The notes under the pieces: model-generated
Database searches by the model: none
Told to the model about the DNA's origin: nothing
Seen by the model: only the letters and a program-made list of their open reading frames with translations
Made by a program: the position numbers and the translations under genes
Shown: positions 44,560 through 57,410 of the stretch, one piece after another
Numbering within the stretch: the first letter of the stretch is position 1
Layout of the letters: every line of letters starts with the position of its first letter
DNA from: Aphelidium insulamus
Lineage: Eukaryota > Aphelidiomycota > Aphelidea > Aphelidiaceae
Assembly: GCA_036784855.1 (NCBI GenBank)
Contig: JAZDSV010000058.1
Span: 18,198-82,197 of the forward strand
Direction of reading: 5' to 3'
Length of the DNA: 64,000 nt

Positions 44560-46116
44560 CGGTGCTCACCTGTTGGCAAGGAGCTCTTTGCAAGATACGT
44601 CGTGAATGTTCTTTGCACGCCGACATGACCGCGTTCATCGCGGGCAGCCTAAACGGTTCTCCGAGGTGGCAGAGGCGCGACAAGTCCGGCAGCACATTGT
44701 GGATGTCATCTTTACCGATCAGCAAGGTACATAGTACATCACTTACGCCTACCAGCACGTGTTAACAGTTTTGATGTAGGAGACACAAAGTCCGTTTGCC
44801 ACGCACCACAGTGGCACGTGGTAAAACATCATGGTGGTACAGAGCCGCGACAAGAACGAAGCAATCACCACATTACAGCGTCGATATTGTCCACGGCCGC
44901 CACCGAACTGGCCATTAGCGAAGAAGTCGGCAAGGACACCACGATTAGGACTGATAACAAGTCCAACCTGTTGAAGACGTGGAATGTGTCCAAGATGTCA
45001 ATTATTTTCACGCGTTTGCGATATCGGTGCTCCTGGGCATGCACCGGTGTGGCGGCAGTGTTGAAACGGTGCTGTGACACTGGGGCCATGCTGGCAAAGC
45101 TAAAGCGAACACGTACGCAAAAGAACAAGTCTTTGCAGACCGATATTAGCAGCACCAGATTGTGGTTCGCGGACGTGAAGACAATGTTACACCACAGCGG
45201 TGTCACTGTATTCAGTGGATCTCTCTGTCTGGCTGTGCCGGCCATGCTTGATCAGGCAAGTGTGGCATGCTTGTACCGAGATCCATACTTATCGCGTCTA
45301 TAATAGTTGTGTGCTCACGTCCTGTATGGTGCCAATAGCACGTCGAGCGCGGCATCGGAACTATACAACATGCAGTGTGGAAAGCCAGATTATGATCTTC
45401 TGCGATTAATGGCATCAATGGAACTATCGCCACCCGTTACCACGTACATGGAAGAAATTCATCCCGCACTAGCACGAGCAGACACATCAGTTTGCGTTGC
45501 GCTATTACATCTATGGGCAAGCAGGCAGAGCCAGTCGCTACTTGTCGCGGACAGCAAAGCACTGCGCCACCTGCACACTGCGTGGTTGGCCAATTTTGCC
45601 GGCCTCCAACTATTATCACCAGCTGATGTGCTACAGTCGGCCAAGGCTAAAGGATCGGCGGCGCCAGCAAACTTTTGCGCCACTACACTATCTGTAGCGC
45701 GGCAATTCAGCCGTGACTCACAGCGATTGTTGGCCATGGATGCCGGCCAGCTTCGGCAAACGTACCCTTCAGTTTCAGTTCACTGTCTCATCGACCAGCT
45801 GCGTGACTGTCTGCACGACCAATCTCTGTATCCATCTAGGGCCGGGTTTCACACTGTGCTGTACTTGCTGCACTGGATGCGGGATTTGGCTGTGGCGAGT
45901 GCTGGCGGCGTCAAGCATTATACAATCTGGTCCAGTAGTGGTCGTGATGCGGCGTGTCGGCTTGTCTGCGTGGATGCACTGGCTCTGCACTGTGAGTTGG
46001 TGGCCCGAAAATTTTCTTTGTTGATATTCGGAGAAGCGGCTACGGAGGTGGAACACGAGTGGCATGTCACTGTCACCGCGCTCTGGCTCATTTACTCCCA
46101 GAGATGTCTTGCCTGA
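44560..46116 (+). CDS. Unrecognised multi-exon gene
   Basis: Two long open stretches are coding-like: about 44767-45303 and 45307-46116. The second gives 269 residues, helical and rich in Leu/Ala (VCVALLHLWASRQSQ, LHTAWLANFAGLQLLSPA, HTVLYLLHWMRDLAV), with no known motif. Upstream, near 44640-44718, a frame reading RFSEVAEARQVRQHI ends at a GTACAT donor and may be an earlier exon. Exon borders could not be settled because the phases do not agree for the obvious splice sites at 45255-45340. Its 3' end faces RECQL, and its last 36 nt are duplicated beyond the CRN cassette. A helical-repeat (HEAT/ARM-like) protein is a guess. Confidence 0.45.
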
Positions 46117-46330
46117 TACATAATGACACATACCAATACTACTGTACTATACTATACTACACTATATACTACTGTATGCTTCGCATCCGCGCCACTCACG
46201 ATTTACACTTTGGCTGCTTGGAGCATTTAGCAGCCGGGTTGCCGGAAGACTGGTGGGGAGTAGCGGTCGATGAGATACTGAACATATTTGTGCCATTCAA
46301 CATTCGCAGCAAATGGTCCATAGTTTGACC
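46081..46330. repeat. Left copy of the duplicated gene-RECQL junction
   Basis: Starts CTCTGGCTCATTTACTCCCA and ends CAGCAAATGGTCCATAGTTTGAC, matching 49119-49556 with about 190 bp missing internally. It holds the intact end of the upstream gene and a truncated piece of the RECQL 3' coding end. Confidence 0.85.
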
Positions 46331-46338
46331 GTGCGGCA

Positions 46339-46383
46339 AAATTCAACCAATCAGACCGCCGATAAGATGAAAAGTTTATCCGC
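46339..46383 (+). promoter_or_regulatory. CRN promoter block before the orphan header
   Basis: AAATTCAACCAATCAGAC followed by CGCCGATAAGATGAAAA lies 33-77 bp before the ATG at 46416. It begins within 10 bp of the end of the duplicated junction, so the cassette was inserted with its own promoter. Confidence 0.65.
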
Positions 46384-46415
46384 AAAATCTTCCATTCTTC
46401 CTTTCGACATTCAAA

Positions 46416-46780
46416 ATGACAGCTCTGTGGATTCAATTCAACGACGGCGGCCTGGACGAAATTGATCTCGCTGATTTCCCACCGAATTCAAAACGCCGCA
46501 TTATTGATCTCATTCACCTGCTGTGCACCCGTCCTTTGCTCAGAAACGTCGGCGCCTCTCAAGTCACCGTCCACTCTCCCGACAATGTGACAAAGTACCG
46601 TCTTTCGCAGACTCTGAATGAGTTGACCGCTCTGTCTACTGAGGATCACCCACTAATTGTCAAGTTTGCTCTACCGCATCAATGTGAGTAACACATATCC
46701 ATCATAGAACGGCTAACTCTTTGCAGACGGCCCCCTTAGCACTGGTATGTCCATTAACAACGCACTCCCTCCAAGCACGG
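46416..46780 (+). CDS. Orphan CRN header (ubiquitin-like exons 1-2)
   Basis: Exon 1 (46416-46683) encodes MTALWIQFNDGGLDEIDLAD and a complete ubiquitin-like CRN header ending LPHQ. Exon 2 (46727-46780) encodes GPLSTGMSINNALPPSTG. Both end in phase 1 with GTGAGT and GTAAGC donors identical in style to the next gene. No body follows before the next CRN promoter. It is either an alternative first exon for the downstream CRN gene or a truncated remnant of a tandem copy. Confidence 0.6.
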
Positions 46781-46868
46781 GTAAGCGCATTGCTCGTTGT
46801 ACTTTTCCAGCCATTTTTATCACCTAAAGTGATCGGCTCACGCCCGTGCGTGAAGTCTAATTTAAATA

Positions 46869-46910
46869 TGAGCCCATTGTTCAACGCCGATAAGATGAAA
46901 ATTTTTTCGC
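46869..46910 (+). promoter_or_regulatory. CRN promoter block before the whole gene
   Basis: GAGCCCATTGTTCAACGCCG followed by ATAAGATGAAAATTTTTTCG. It is nearly identical to the block upstream of the CRN gene at 24.5 kb, except that the CCAAT segment is deleted here. Confidence 0.65.
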
Positions 46911-46924
46911 GTTCTCCTTCCAAA

Positions 46925-48963
46925 ATGACACCACTGTGGATTCGATACAGCGGCGGCGGTGGGCCGGTTCGCATCAACATCGACGGTATGAGCGACGTCA
47001 TGGATCTAGTCCATTACCTCTGCACTACTCAGCCCGAGCTGAAGGGTGTCGATGCGAGCGATGTCACCGTCCACTCTCCCGACGACTCGCACCAGTACGA
47101 TTTGGATGTTAAATTATCGACATTGGGTCAGACTACATTGAAGAATCCGCTCATTGTCAAGTTTGCTCTACCGCAGCAATGTGAGTAACACATATCCATC
47201 ATAGAACGGCTAACTCTTTGCAGACGGCCCCCTTAGCACTGGTATGTCAAGTAACAACGCACTCCATCCAAGCACGGGTAAGCGCATTGCTCATTGTACT
47301 TTTCTAACCAGCAACAGGCTCGAAGAAGCGTCGGCTCAACGATGAGCCTGACCTGAAGCCGTTTGACATGACGAAGCTCCTTAAGCCCAGCGAAGTTCAG
47401 CCTCCAGCTATCGAAAGTTATGCGCCGCCATTTACTGCGCGTCCAAACTGGCTTGTCGATGCCGTTGCCGAGATTCGCACAAATTTTTTAGCCTCTGACG
47501 GAGACTCGCGTGTTGAGCCAATGGCACTGGTGCGGTGCAGCCGAGGCGGGAAGACACGTGCATTGAAGGAAATTGGCAGAAGGCTCAAAGAAACCACTCT
47601 GAAGGACGCGTGTATCATCTACCTATCGTTCAACGACAAAACTTCATTGCAACCGTGGGAAAATGCTGACCCCGTCGCGGCTCTCTGTCGCCGCATCGCA
47701 TTTGCGGCCATGCCTGATGAGAACGATTTTTTAATCGACGTGAGCTCCCAGCAAATCTTGGACTGGCTTGGCGATCATGCGTGCGTCCTGCTGATCGACG
47801 AACTCAACTTGTTCGAAGTTCTGAAATACCCGGAATCGAAAAATTTGTCGCAATCAGTTGTCACGGCTGCTACCAGATTTGCAAAGTTCCTCAAGGACAA
47901 TTTTCTGTCCAGCGAGAATCGCTATTTCTTGTTTTCGTCCCATGTGCTCTGTGCAGCCTCGAATTTGTCAGTTTACATGGAGAGCGTTAGTAATCGAAAT
48001 GTCTCTCTGCTAGAACTGCCGTTAATCCCGAATTTGAAAGTGGCGATCGATAATTTCCACTGGCCCGACTTGACAGCACGCCAAGCCCTTAACTACGGAA
48101 CCATCCCGGCTTTGATACACGAGGCACATAGGAATGCCGAGCCAGTAACGAGGCGTACCAAGGCTATCGACGATTGTATCTTGGGGGGGCTTATCACGAA
48201 TACAAGTATCCAGTCTATAATGGATAGCTTTATCACCGGCGAATACCGCGAGGTACCGGGACCACTGTTACAATTGATGGATAGCTTGCGCGATGGGTCA
48301 GATTATAAAATCAAGTGGATTCCGTACCATATGATTAAAGCTCTCGATCGTTTTGCCGCACTCGATGGTACATTGAGCGACGAAATCCGGCTAATGCTTG
48401 GCCACATTGTGTATCAATTCACCTCCTTCAAATCGGCAAAGCAATCCTCGGGCGATGGTTGGGAGAAACTTTTCGTTATCACATTGATTGTCCGATGTCT
48501 CGCTGGACTTTTTGATGTAGATATATTCAACCTCAAAGATTTCAGATTCAATGATATGAAGTACACCGTATCTTTCAACACGCCCTTCAATGGAGGCATG
48601 CTCAAGATCAGGGACGTCGAAACTTTCCTGCAGAGGATACCAAGTGGTTCAAAGTCGCACATTGCAATTTACTTTCCGCCCCATGCCATGTTTGAGCGCT
48701 ACGACGTGATTGTAGTCGTATGGGACGACGCGGGTGAAAGAAGAAATATAATCGGGTATCAGCTGAAAGAAGATGCCGAGCTACCAACGTCGGGCGTTAA
48801 CGAGAACTTTACATCAAGTAATGTGATTCGCGGCAAAGCGGCTGGCGATTGGAAGAAATATGGCTGGTCGGTGGCATCAGATCGAGAGATTGATGAGTTT
48901 ATGGGCGTGTCGGGACGGCAGTGGACTCCGAAACAGTGGAAAGCCTTGAAATCGGTTGCCTAA
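46925..48963 (+). CDS. Crinkler (CRN) protein with NTPase and nuclease-like end
   Basis: Three exons: 46925-47180, 47224-47277 and 47318-48963, giving about 651 residues with no breaks. The header (MTPLWIRYSGGGGPVRINID) is close to that of the 24-kb CRN for its first 55 residues, then diverges. The next exon starts SKKRRLNDEP, a likely nuclear localisation signal. The NTPase has Walker A VRCSRGGKTRA (about residue 175) and Walker B CVLLIDELNLF. The C-terminal 120 residues contain YDVIVVVWDD and IIGYQLKED, a PD-(D/E)XK-like pattern with a final QLK. The body is unrelated in detail to that of the 24-kb CRN, so the two show header-body modularity. There is no signal peptide. The cassette lies between duplicated copies of the junction of its neighbours. 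Confidence 0.87.
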
Positions 48964-49220
48964 ACCATTACTTCAGCTTCCATCGAAGATGGCTGCTGCT
49001 TGTAATATTGAATATAATTGCTGTTTCGTACGATCCACAACTTACAACAATAAGGCAACGCTGCGGTGGCACATCCCTGGATTAGTTTGTTATAATTAGT
49101 TTGTATAATGGACTCCTCTCTGGCCCATTTACTCCCAGAGATGTCATGCCTGATACATAACGACACATACCAATACATATATACAACTGTATTAACAACT
49201 TATAATATCCATCACCGATT

Positions 49221-51805
<2,585 letters not shown>

Positions 51806-52288
51806 TCGTAGTATGGGTTTTGATTGCGTGATTATAGACCGAACTATCGTTATTAAACAGTTCTCTTACTTCATAATAGGTAAATCAAAGATCTGACAAC
51901 ATGGTTATTTGTGCATCTTTTGGTTCTATATTTCTATTAACGTAACAGCATATTAGCTTCATCTTGTCATCACAAATATACTACTGCATTACCAACTGTT
52001 TTACTGACTACAGATATATAGTTCTCTATACTATAGCTAAAATCCAAGAGCTGACAACACGTTGACAAGTATTTTTTGTACTACTTTATTCGTAGTTCAA
52101 GAACGTAAGGCAGCATAGGAAAGTGAGCGAGGAACTAATTTGGTACTTGTCCCAGGCAGGTTTGTAACGCCACGCATTCTGTGAGCTAATGAATTGCCGC
52201 ATCACGGCTTTGAGGTGAAACATTTATGTGAAGCATATCGAGGTCAAGCTTTGCAAGCATGTCTAAGAATATGGAATCTGCCTCTTCA
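51806..52288. other. Intergenic region
   Basis: AT-rich and without a supported gene. An open minus-strand frame at 52186-52383 overlaps the end of the LRR gene in another frame and may be its true C-terminus (acidic, SDEEADSIFLDMLAKLD). Confidence 0.35.
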
Positions 52289-53509
52289 TCACTGTTGTCC
52301 ATGGTCAAAAACAAAGTAAGAAACTTGATGTGAGTAGATTGCAACGACAGAGGCATCTCGGATAGAGAAATTTTCGCTACCAATGCGAAGTTTAGTCAAC
52401 CGAGTGAATATTTTGAGACGTTCTGTTATAAGTCGAAATGATCCATCATTGCTTGACAGAAATTCGTCACCATTTAACGCAATCGCCAACTCAACCATTG
52501 TAGAAGGATTTTCAATAGCGCCCATTATGGCATCAATTTTATGATTGCTCAGCTGGTTTCCCTCAATGTGTAAGTGAGTCAAACGATGGACCTCACGAAT
52601 TGCGTCGAAAAGACTAGGCGTTGGCAACGATTGATCGTATAAATTCCGATGAAGTTGGTTCCGATTCAGATAAAGTTGCTGCAGTTTGCGAGATTTTGCC
52701 AGTGCTTTCACGACTTGCGCAGTGCGGCTTGCCGTCAAGTGATTGCTATCGAGGTTGACGGCCTTTGCAGGAATAAGCTTCAACTCATCAACGGTTTCAT
52801 TAAATCGATTGTAGTCGACATTTCCCAGATCAATATTAGGTAGCAACAAGCAATCGACGGCAACACCCCAATGCAACAGTGCTGCATGAACTGGACGAAA
52901 GATTTCTTTAACTGATTTGACTTCCATATTTGGCTCCAGTGTCAAAATGTTTTCCAATCGGACCGCCAACTTCATGGAGACTTTCTCAGAAAGGGAATAC
53001 ACATTGCCCAGGACTTCGACACAAGGCGAATTTGCCATTTGCCCAGCATAAAGTTCGATTTCGATGCTTTTTTGCTGGCAGCTCATGCGCAAAGTACCGC
53101 ACTTATAATTATCTCTTGACATATATTCGATATTTCCAAATTTTTGTCAAAGTCATCACCACTTCCTTCCGCGACATCGGGCAATAATTCGTCAGGGTAC
53201 AACTGTCCATTCAGAGCGTCATTGAGGTGGTGTTTCCATTCGCAACTACTGGTTTACCATACTGAGAGGCGGATGGTTCGTCTATATTCATCCAGGCGGC
53301 GTCAATGTCGACGAAACGGTGACCGGCATGCATTTTTTTGGTGGTTCATCTTGCATTCCATCCTGCATCCATGGAGTGTCATCTCCAGATCCAATTTCGG
53401 TTCCAAAGACCTCGGCAGATTTCCGTTTCAGATTATACATCGCACTGCATGCTAGGGAAAAAGAGACCAGAAGGAGCAGCGAATTGACGCTTGGGTGACG
53501 CTTAACCAT
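52289..53509 (-). CDS. Secreted leucine-rich-repeat protein, frame disturbed
   Basis: The ATG at 53509 gives a signal peptide (MVKRHPSVNSLLLLVSFSLACSA) and an acidic linker. The body (52289-53122, 277 residues) has LRRs of the xLxLxxNxL type: KAVNLDSNHL, LQQLYLNRNQL, LTHLHIEGNQL and LTKLRIG. It is a paralogue of the gene at 54929-56708 in length, repeat layout and the closing LTxLRIG motif. Between linker and body I see frame changes, the clearest at an A7 run near 53333, and two more near 53220 and 53130. Either the gene is decaying or homopolymer errors are present. It is a likely accessory secreted protein with a protein-binding surface. Confidence 0.65.
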
Positions 53510-53724
53510 TTTTCGATTCTGGATACACGATTTATTTTGGCTTGGATGAGTAATTAGAATGTTTCTGCGAATAATTGTCACGTGGATGATTTACAAGTGC
53601 AAAAATGATTGATCGATGGTCCAATGGATCTCGTGCGATGCCATCGCCGATCGCAAATCGCTGATTGATAGATGTTATCACCGCTGAGATCGCATAGCCG
53701 ATCGTATGTTACGGCACTGGGCCA
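53510..53724. promoter_or_regulatory. GATC/CAATC-rich upstream region
   Basis: Dense GATCG, CGATCG and GATTG words (near 53608-53705) precede the secreted LRR gene. Similar word clusters precede the small secreted protein gene (4150-4250) and lie inside the solo LTR before the second LRR gene. I infer a shared transcription-factor site. Confidence 0.3.
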
Positions 53725-53922
53725 CTAGGCCAGGAATGAGTTAACTGTTAACAAATATATTGCTGCCGAGGTGCTCGACGGCGACGTGCTGTAGTCACCG
53801 ATTGGAACCGTTTGGATGATGACCTGCACAGAAGAAAGCCGACTGTCCTGCTGGTCTGTCTCCAGCACTTCGACTGCAGCCTGCATTGTTGCCCGACGTA
53901 ATGCGCTTCCCTGCTGGCACAC
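53725..53922 (-). other. Open frame of unknown status
   Basis: 65 residues containing ATMQAAVEVLETDQQDSRL and a hydrophobic end. It follows a TACATAG acceptor-like site and could be a last exon. I recognise no family. Confidence 0.3.
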
Positions 53923-53988
53923 TCCTATTTCCTCCTATGTATTGTGGAGGAAGAAAAAAGAGGTTTATCACGCGCCAAACTGTCCAGT

Positions 53989-54465
53989 TTATTTCAAATA
54001 TCGCATGGCGCGAAGCAGATCGGCCACGCCCGCCCGGAGCGACATGGCGCGGAGGATGACTGTCTTCGCCGGCACCAGCGACGCCGCCGACTTGGACCGG
54101 GGCATGGCACGGGCGCGTCGGTCGTTTGCCGCTGCCGCCATGCGCGCGAAAATCAACGTCGCCTGGCGGACGTGGGAGTCGTAGTCGCGCTCCAGCCGGC
54201 CAAGTCGGCGCGCATGCGCAGCACGGCCGGTCCTCGCCACGGATTTTTTGGCCAGGAGGGTGTCATGCGCGGCGTGGAGGATGGCGCGGTCTTCCAGCAG
54301 GCTCCCGAAGTCGGCGTTGTCGGCCACCAACAACATGGCGAGCTGCTCCAGCAACGGAGCCCGCGCATCACCACTGCCGACTCGTCAGTCACGCCTATGG
54401 CGTGCTTTTCCGCGCCACCGCCGCCACCGCCCTTCAAATGTGCGCGCGGAGCTCCGACGGGCCAT
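53989..54465 (-). CDS. Small basic helical protein, unknown
   Basis: The ATG at 54465 (MARRSSARTFEGR) can be joined across a 59-nt GT-AG intron to a frame ending at 53989, giving about 139 residues. It contains APLLEQLAMLLVADNADFGSL, a helical middle with many Arg/Ala, and ends LRAGVADLLRAMRYLK, followed at once by AATAAA. GC content is higher than the flanks, as in the other real genes. The fold is all-helical by composition. No family recognised. Confidence 0.5.
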
Positions 54466-54928
54466 GTTGAAACGAAAACAAAGAAATCTTAAGTAGATTA
54501 TGCCAGCGACCTTTTGACTGATTATGGCAGATACATGAACATCATAAATAGTCATAAATCGCACATGGTGGACAGTCAATAGCGCGATTAATGGTGCGTC
54601 ATAAACGCCGATGGCGCACAATCTATTTAAATCTGGCGGCCTAACACAGAATTGCTTATATGCTAAGTCTGCGTGTCTTTTTACCTAGAGCATGAGGAGC
54701 GGAGTAAGTAAGAGCCCTCGACTGTTTATTCAACACTTTAGCAGGCATACGACATGTTACTTTATTACAACGCGTATATCAAATCAACGCTTTAATGCGC
54801 GCGAGCACCTTCTAATTCTTATAAAATTAACGACCTCATCGCGCCAGAAGGAGGACTCTAATTCAGATCTAAGAATGGATGCCGTTTGAGTTCTACCAGA
54901 AGTCTGCGTGATCTATCATTACACCTTC
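54466..54928. other. Intergenic region
   Basis: No supported gene. Words like CATAAATCGCAC (54547-54565) recall the region near 34970. Confidence 0.35.
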
Positions 54929-55821
54929 CTAGACAGCAATGAGCCGTTTAATGCGAGTAGTATGTAGAATCAGAAGAAATGCTGCGGTTTGCACAGTCCA
55001 CGACCAGTGTCCAATACGAAGTGTGGTGAGACGAGTGAGTCTCTTCATGCCACCTGCCACGCGTTCTTTTACTTTTTGGATTTGGCCACCGTTGATATAA
55101 AGAACTGACAATGACTCCAGAGTAGGCGGCAAACCATCCAACAACTCAACAATATTCTCATCACGGATATCAGTGTTATCGATACTCAGGTGCATCAAAG
55201 TTTGAACTTGTCGGATGGCATCAATGAAAGCACAAACATTCGTGCCAATTTGATTGTGATCGAGATTAACGCTTTTCAGTTCACCAGATGCGGCCAGTGC
55301 GTTCACCATCTGAGCAGCGCGCGTTCCTTCGACCCAATTTTTGCCGAGGTCCACGGCAGTGACTGAAAGTCCACGCAACTCGGTTACTAGTTCACCAAAG
55401 CGGCGATCATGGGCATTCTTGAGAAATTTCTCTCGAAGAGATAGGCAGCCCAAAACTGTCACTTCCCAGTGCCTCAATGAATCGCGCAAACGCTTAAATA
55501 CATTGGCCACGGATTGTCCGTACATTTTTGAATCGAATGAAATCTCCTCATCCAAGCGAACAGAAAGCTGAACTGGATAAAGTGAATTCGGCTGCGCGAA
55601 TGCATCGTCGAGAGCCCTTCTGCACACGTCATCATTGAGACTAAAGGTGCCAAGTTCGAAATTGAGACTGTGGTACAAACCAATGCTAGCAATATTGCAT
55701 TGACGTTCTACTTCTAGCCACGTGGCGACAAGCGGGGCGAAATGTTGTTGCCAGCTCGATTTCACCTCGAATAACGGCAGAATACTGCTGACATCAAAGA
55801 ATGACGTGACGTGCCTTCTGA

Positions 55822-56370
55822 TTGTTGATTGATTGATTTATTCATTAATCGTATCTAACCGGTCGGTCATGACGTTGCACCGTTGGTTGCCCGAGTGCGT
55901 GTTGACATATACAAAATATACTTCAGTTCACAGTGATGGACTCCATGCGGAGTAAAGCGGTGTGGTCAGCCATCGCACTGCGTGAAAAAGTTTGCAAGTA
56001 CTGCTGCCGCTTGTGGATGTTGTAGTATCAGACGCAGCTCCAGCGTGAATATGCCGAGTTGAGCCAGGTTGTCACGGAGTTGAGCACGTTCCGCCTGTCG
56101 AGACAGACAATGTCGGACGCGGTGGGCAATGTCATCACGGGTACCACAGTATCGACAGTCGGCACAGTCTGTGAGTTGCAGTCGTTTTAGCACAGAAAAT
56201 GTTGGGTAGTAGCCGGAACGGAGCTGAGTAAGAACGCTCGACTGTCGTCTAGTGCGGCCAGCATGCAGACGCTGTAAGAGAGCCGGGGCCGAGAGAATGT
56301 CATCATAGTACAGCGATGACTCGTTCAGACAGAGGAAAAGCTGAACGAGTCATCGCTGTACTATGATACT
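55822..56370 (-). mobile_element. 5'-truncated LINE inserted in the LRR gene
   Basis: Flanked by exact 13-bp duplications ACGTGCCTTCTGA (55809-55821 and 56371-56383). On the minus strand it encodes LTDCADCRYCGTRDDIAHRV followed by RHCLSRQAER, the CCHC motif typical of the region after a LINE reverse transcriptase. It ends in a (GATT/AATC)n tail next to the 55821 duplication, the mark of target-primed reverse transcription. It differs from the 27-32 kb LINE, so at least two LINE families are present. Confidence 0.9.
56302..56367. repeat. 27-bp perfect inverted repeat at the LINE 5' junction
   Basis: Bases 56302-56328 and 56341-56367 are exact reverse complements around a 12-nt loop, and the second arm ends three bases before the target duplication. 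This is what a fold-back or twin-priming event at the 5' end of the insertion would leave. Confidence 0.85.
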
Positions 56371-56719
56371 ACGTGCCTTCTGAAAACGTCCGTATTAAAC
56401 ATGTAACTAGCGGAGATGGCCAGTGTTACGCTGTCGTCATCCTCAACTTTGTTGGCTGGAGCATCGGTGACAAATGAGGCGCGCTCATCAGCCTCGGACT
56501 TGTCGGCTGGAGCACTGGCGGCGGCCGAGTTCATAATCGACACCAATGACGCGTCGGCTATTTCATCGGCAGGCGCATTTGGGCATGAAAGATCTGTGCC
56601 AGCGTGTAGACCATCAAGCTCTATACGCCTAAATCTACGCCACGCAGTCCAAGGTAAGCATGTCGCGCTGCATGCAGCGCCAAATGCCGCGATCAGAAGG
56701 ATCTTCATCTTGCGGTGTG

Positions 56720-56958
56720 TGTTGGATATCTCGTGGATACCCGATAAATAGATAAATATGAGTGCGTAGATTCTTCTCTATTGATTAAGACACAAACCGC
56801 ATGCCTTTTATAGTTGTGACGTTAGCCGATTGCAATTGCCATCAGCCATACAATCAGCCAATAGATCAGCCACGATCTGATCGCAATCCTGATCGTAGTC
56901 GATCAGATCGACGTGTAGCACTGACTGGGCCCGGCCTGACCCGGCTATCAGTCCAACA
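56720..56958 (-). mobile_element. Solo LTR acting as likely promoter
   Basis: 239 bp, read on the minus strand as TGTTGGACTGATAG...GATATCCAACA, with exact 5-bp target duplications GTGTG on both sides (56715-56719 and 56959-56963). Inside are the GATC/CAATC cluster and a TATA box CTATAAAAGG near 56806-56816. No internal element region is present. The family is an LTR retrotransposon with TGTTGGA ends, as in copia-like elements; the internal genes are not in this window. The perfect duplication suggests a young insertion. A second, older copy is at 6996-7151. Confidence 0.88.
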
Positions 56959-57410
56959 GTGTGCAATATTTCAATTTGCGTGACCTCTAATCACATTTCT
57001 CAGTCACTTTAGTCTGCACGCATTACATTAAACACGTTCACAAGTAAGCCAACAAAAGGCTAAATTTTTGTATACGCACCGGTGCGCCTTTTTTTGTGTC
57101 CCAGGATGGTTGACACAGCAGAGATAAAAACGGAACTATACCACAATAGTGCAATATGTAATCATAATGTATGCCACTACTAGATAGTAATGAATCATTG
57201 ATATCTTTCTATTGCCGCTTTGTCACTGCTGTTATTGTCTGCACATAGCCTTGGCGCGTCATGAGATTTTCCCGTTGATTACCGAGAGAGATGATTGCTG
57301 TGAGCATCAATCAGTTGAATGGAACTCTCGCGGCCAATCGCTGCGCCACACAAGATGCCTTCTGACAGCTGTCGCGGCTGATTTTCTTGCACGAACCGCA
57401 CGGAATCATA
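56959..57410. other. Intergenic region
   Basis: AT-rich promoter region of the coiled-coil gene; no gene or repeat recognised. Confidence 0.4.

Larger units (their letters stand above)
54929..56708 (-). pseudogene. Secreted LRR protein gene split by a LINE fragment
   Basis: The ATG at 56708 starts a signal peptide (MKILLIAAFGAACSA) and an Ala/Asp-rich linker that reaches TDVFRRHV at the insertion. The frame resumes past the insert (TSFFDVSSILPLFEV) and continues through an LRR body (AVDLGKNWV, LKSVNLDHNQI, LMHLSIDNTDI, LTTLRIGHW) to a stop at 54929. Without the insert and one copy of the 13-bp duplication the gene is open throughout, about 405 residues, so the insertion is the only disabling event visible and must be recent. 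It is a paralogue of the 52-kb LRR gene. Its promoter lies in the solo LTR ending 11 bp upstream of the ATG. Confidence 0.85.

Noticed and set aside
45250-45345. A fourth GC-AG intron in the unrecognised gene
   Set aside because: There is a GCAAGT after CTTGATCAG and an AG near 45337, but the exon phases do not agree, so I did not count it.
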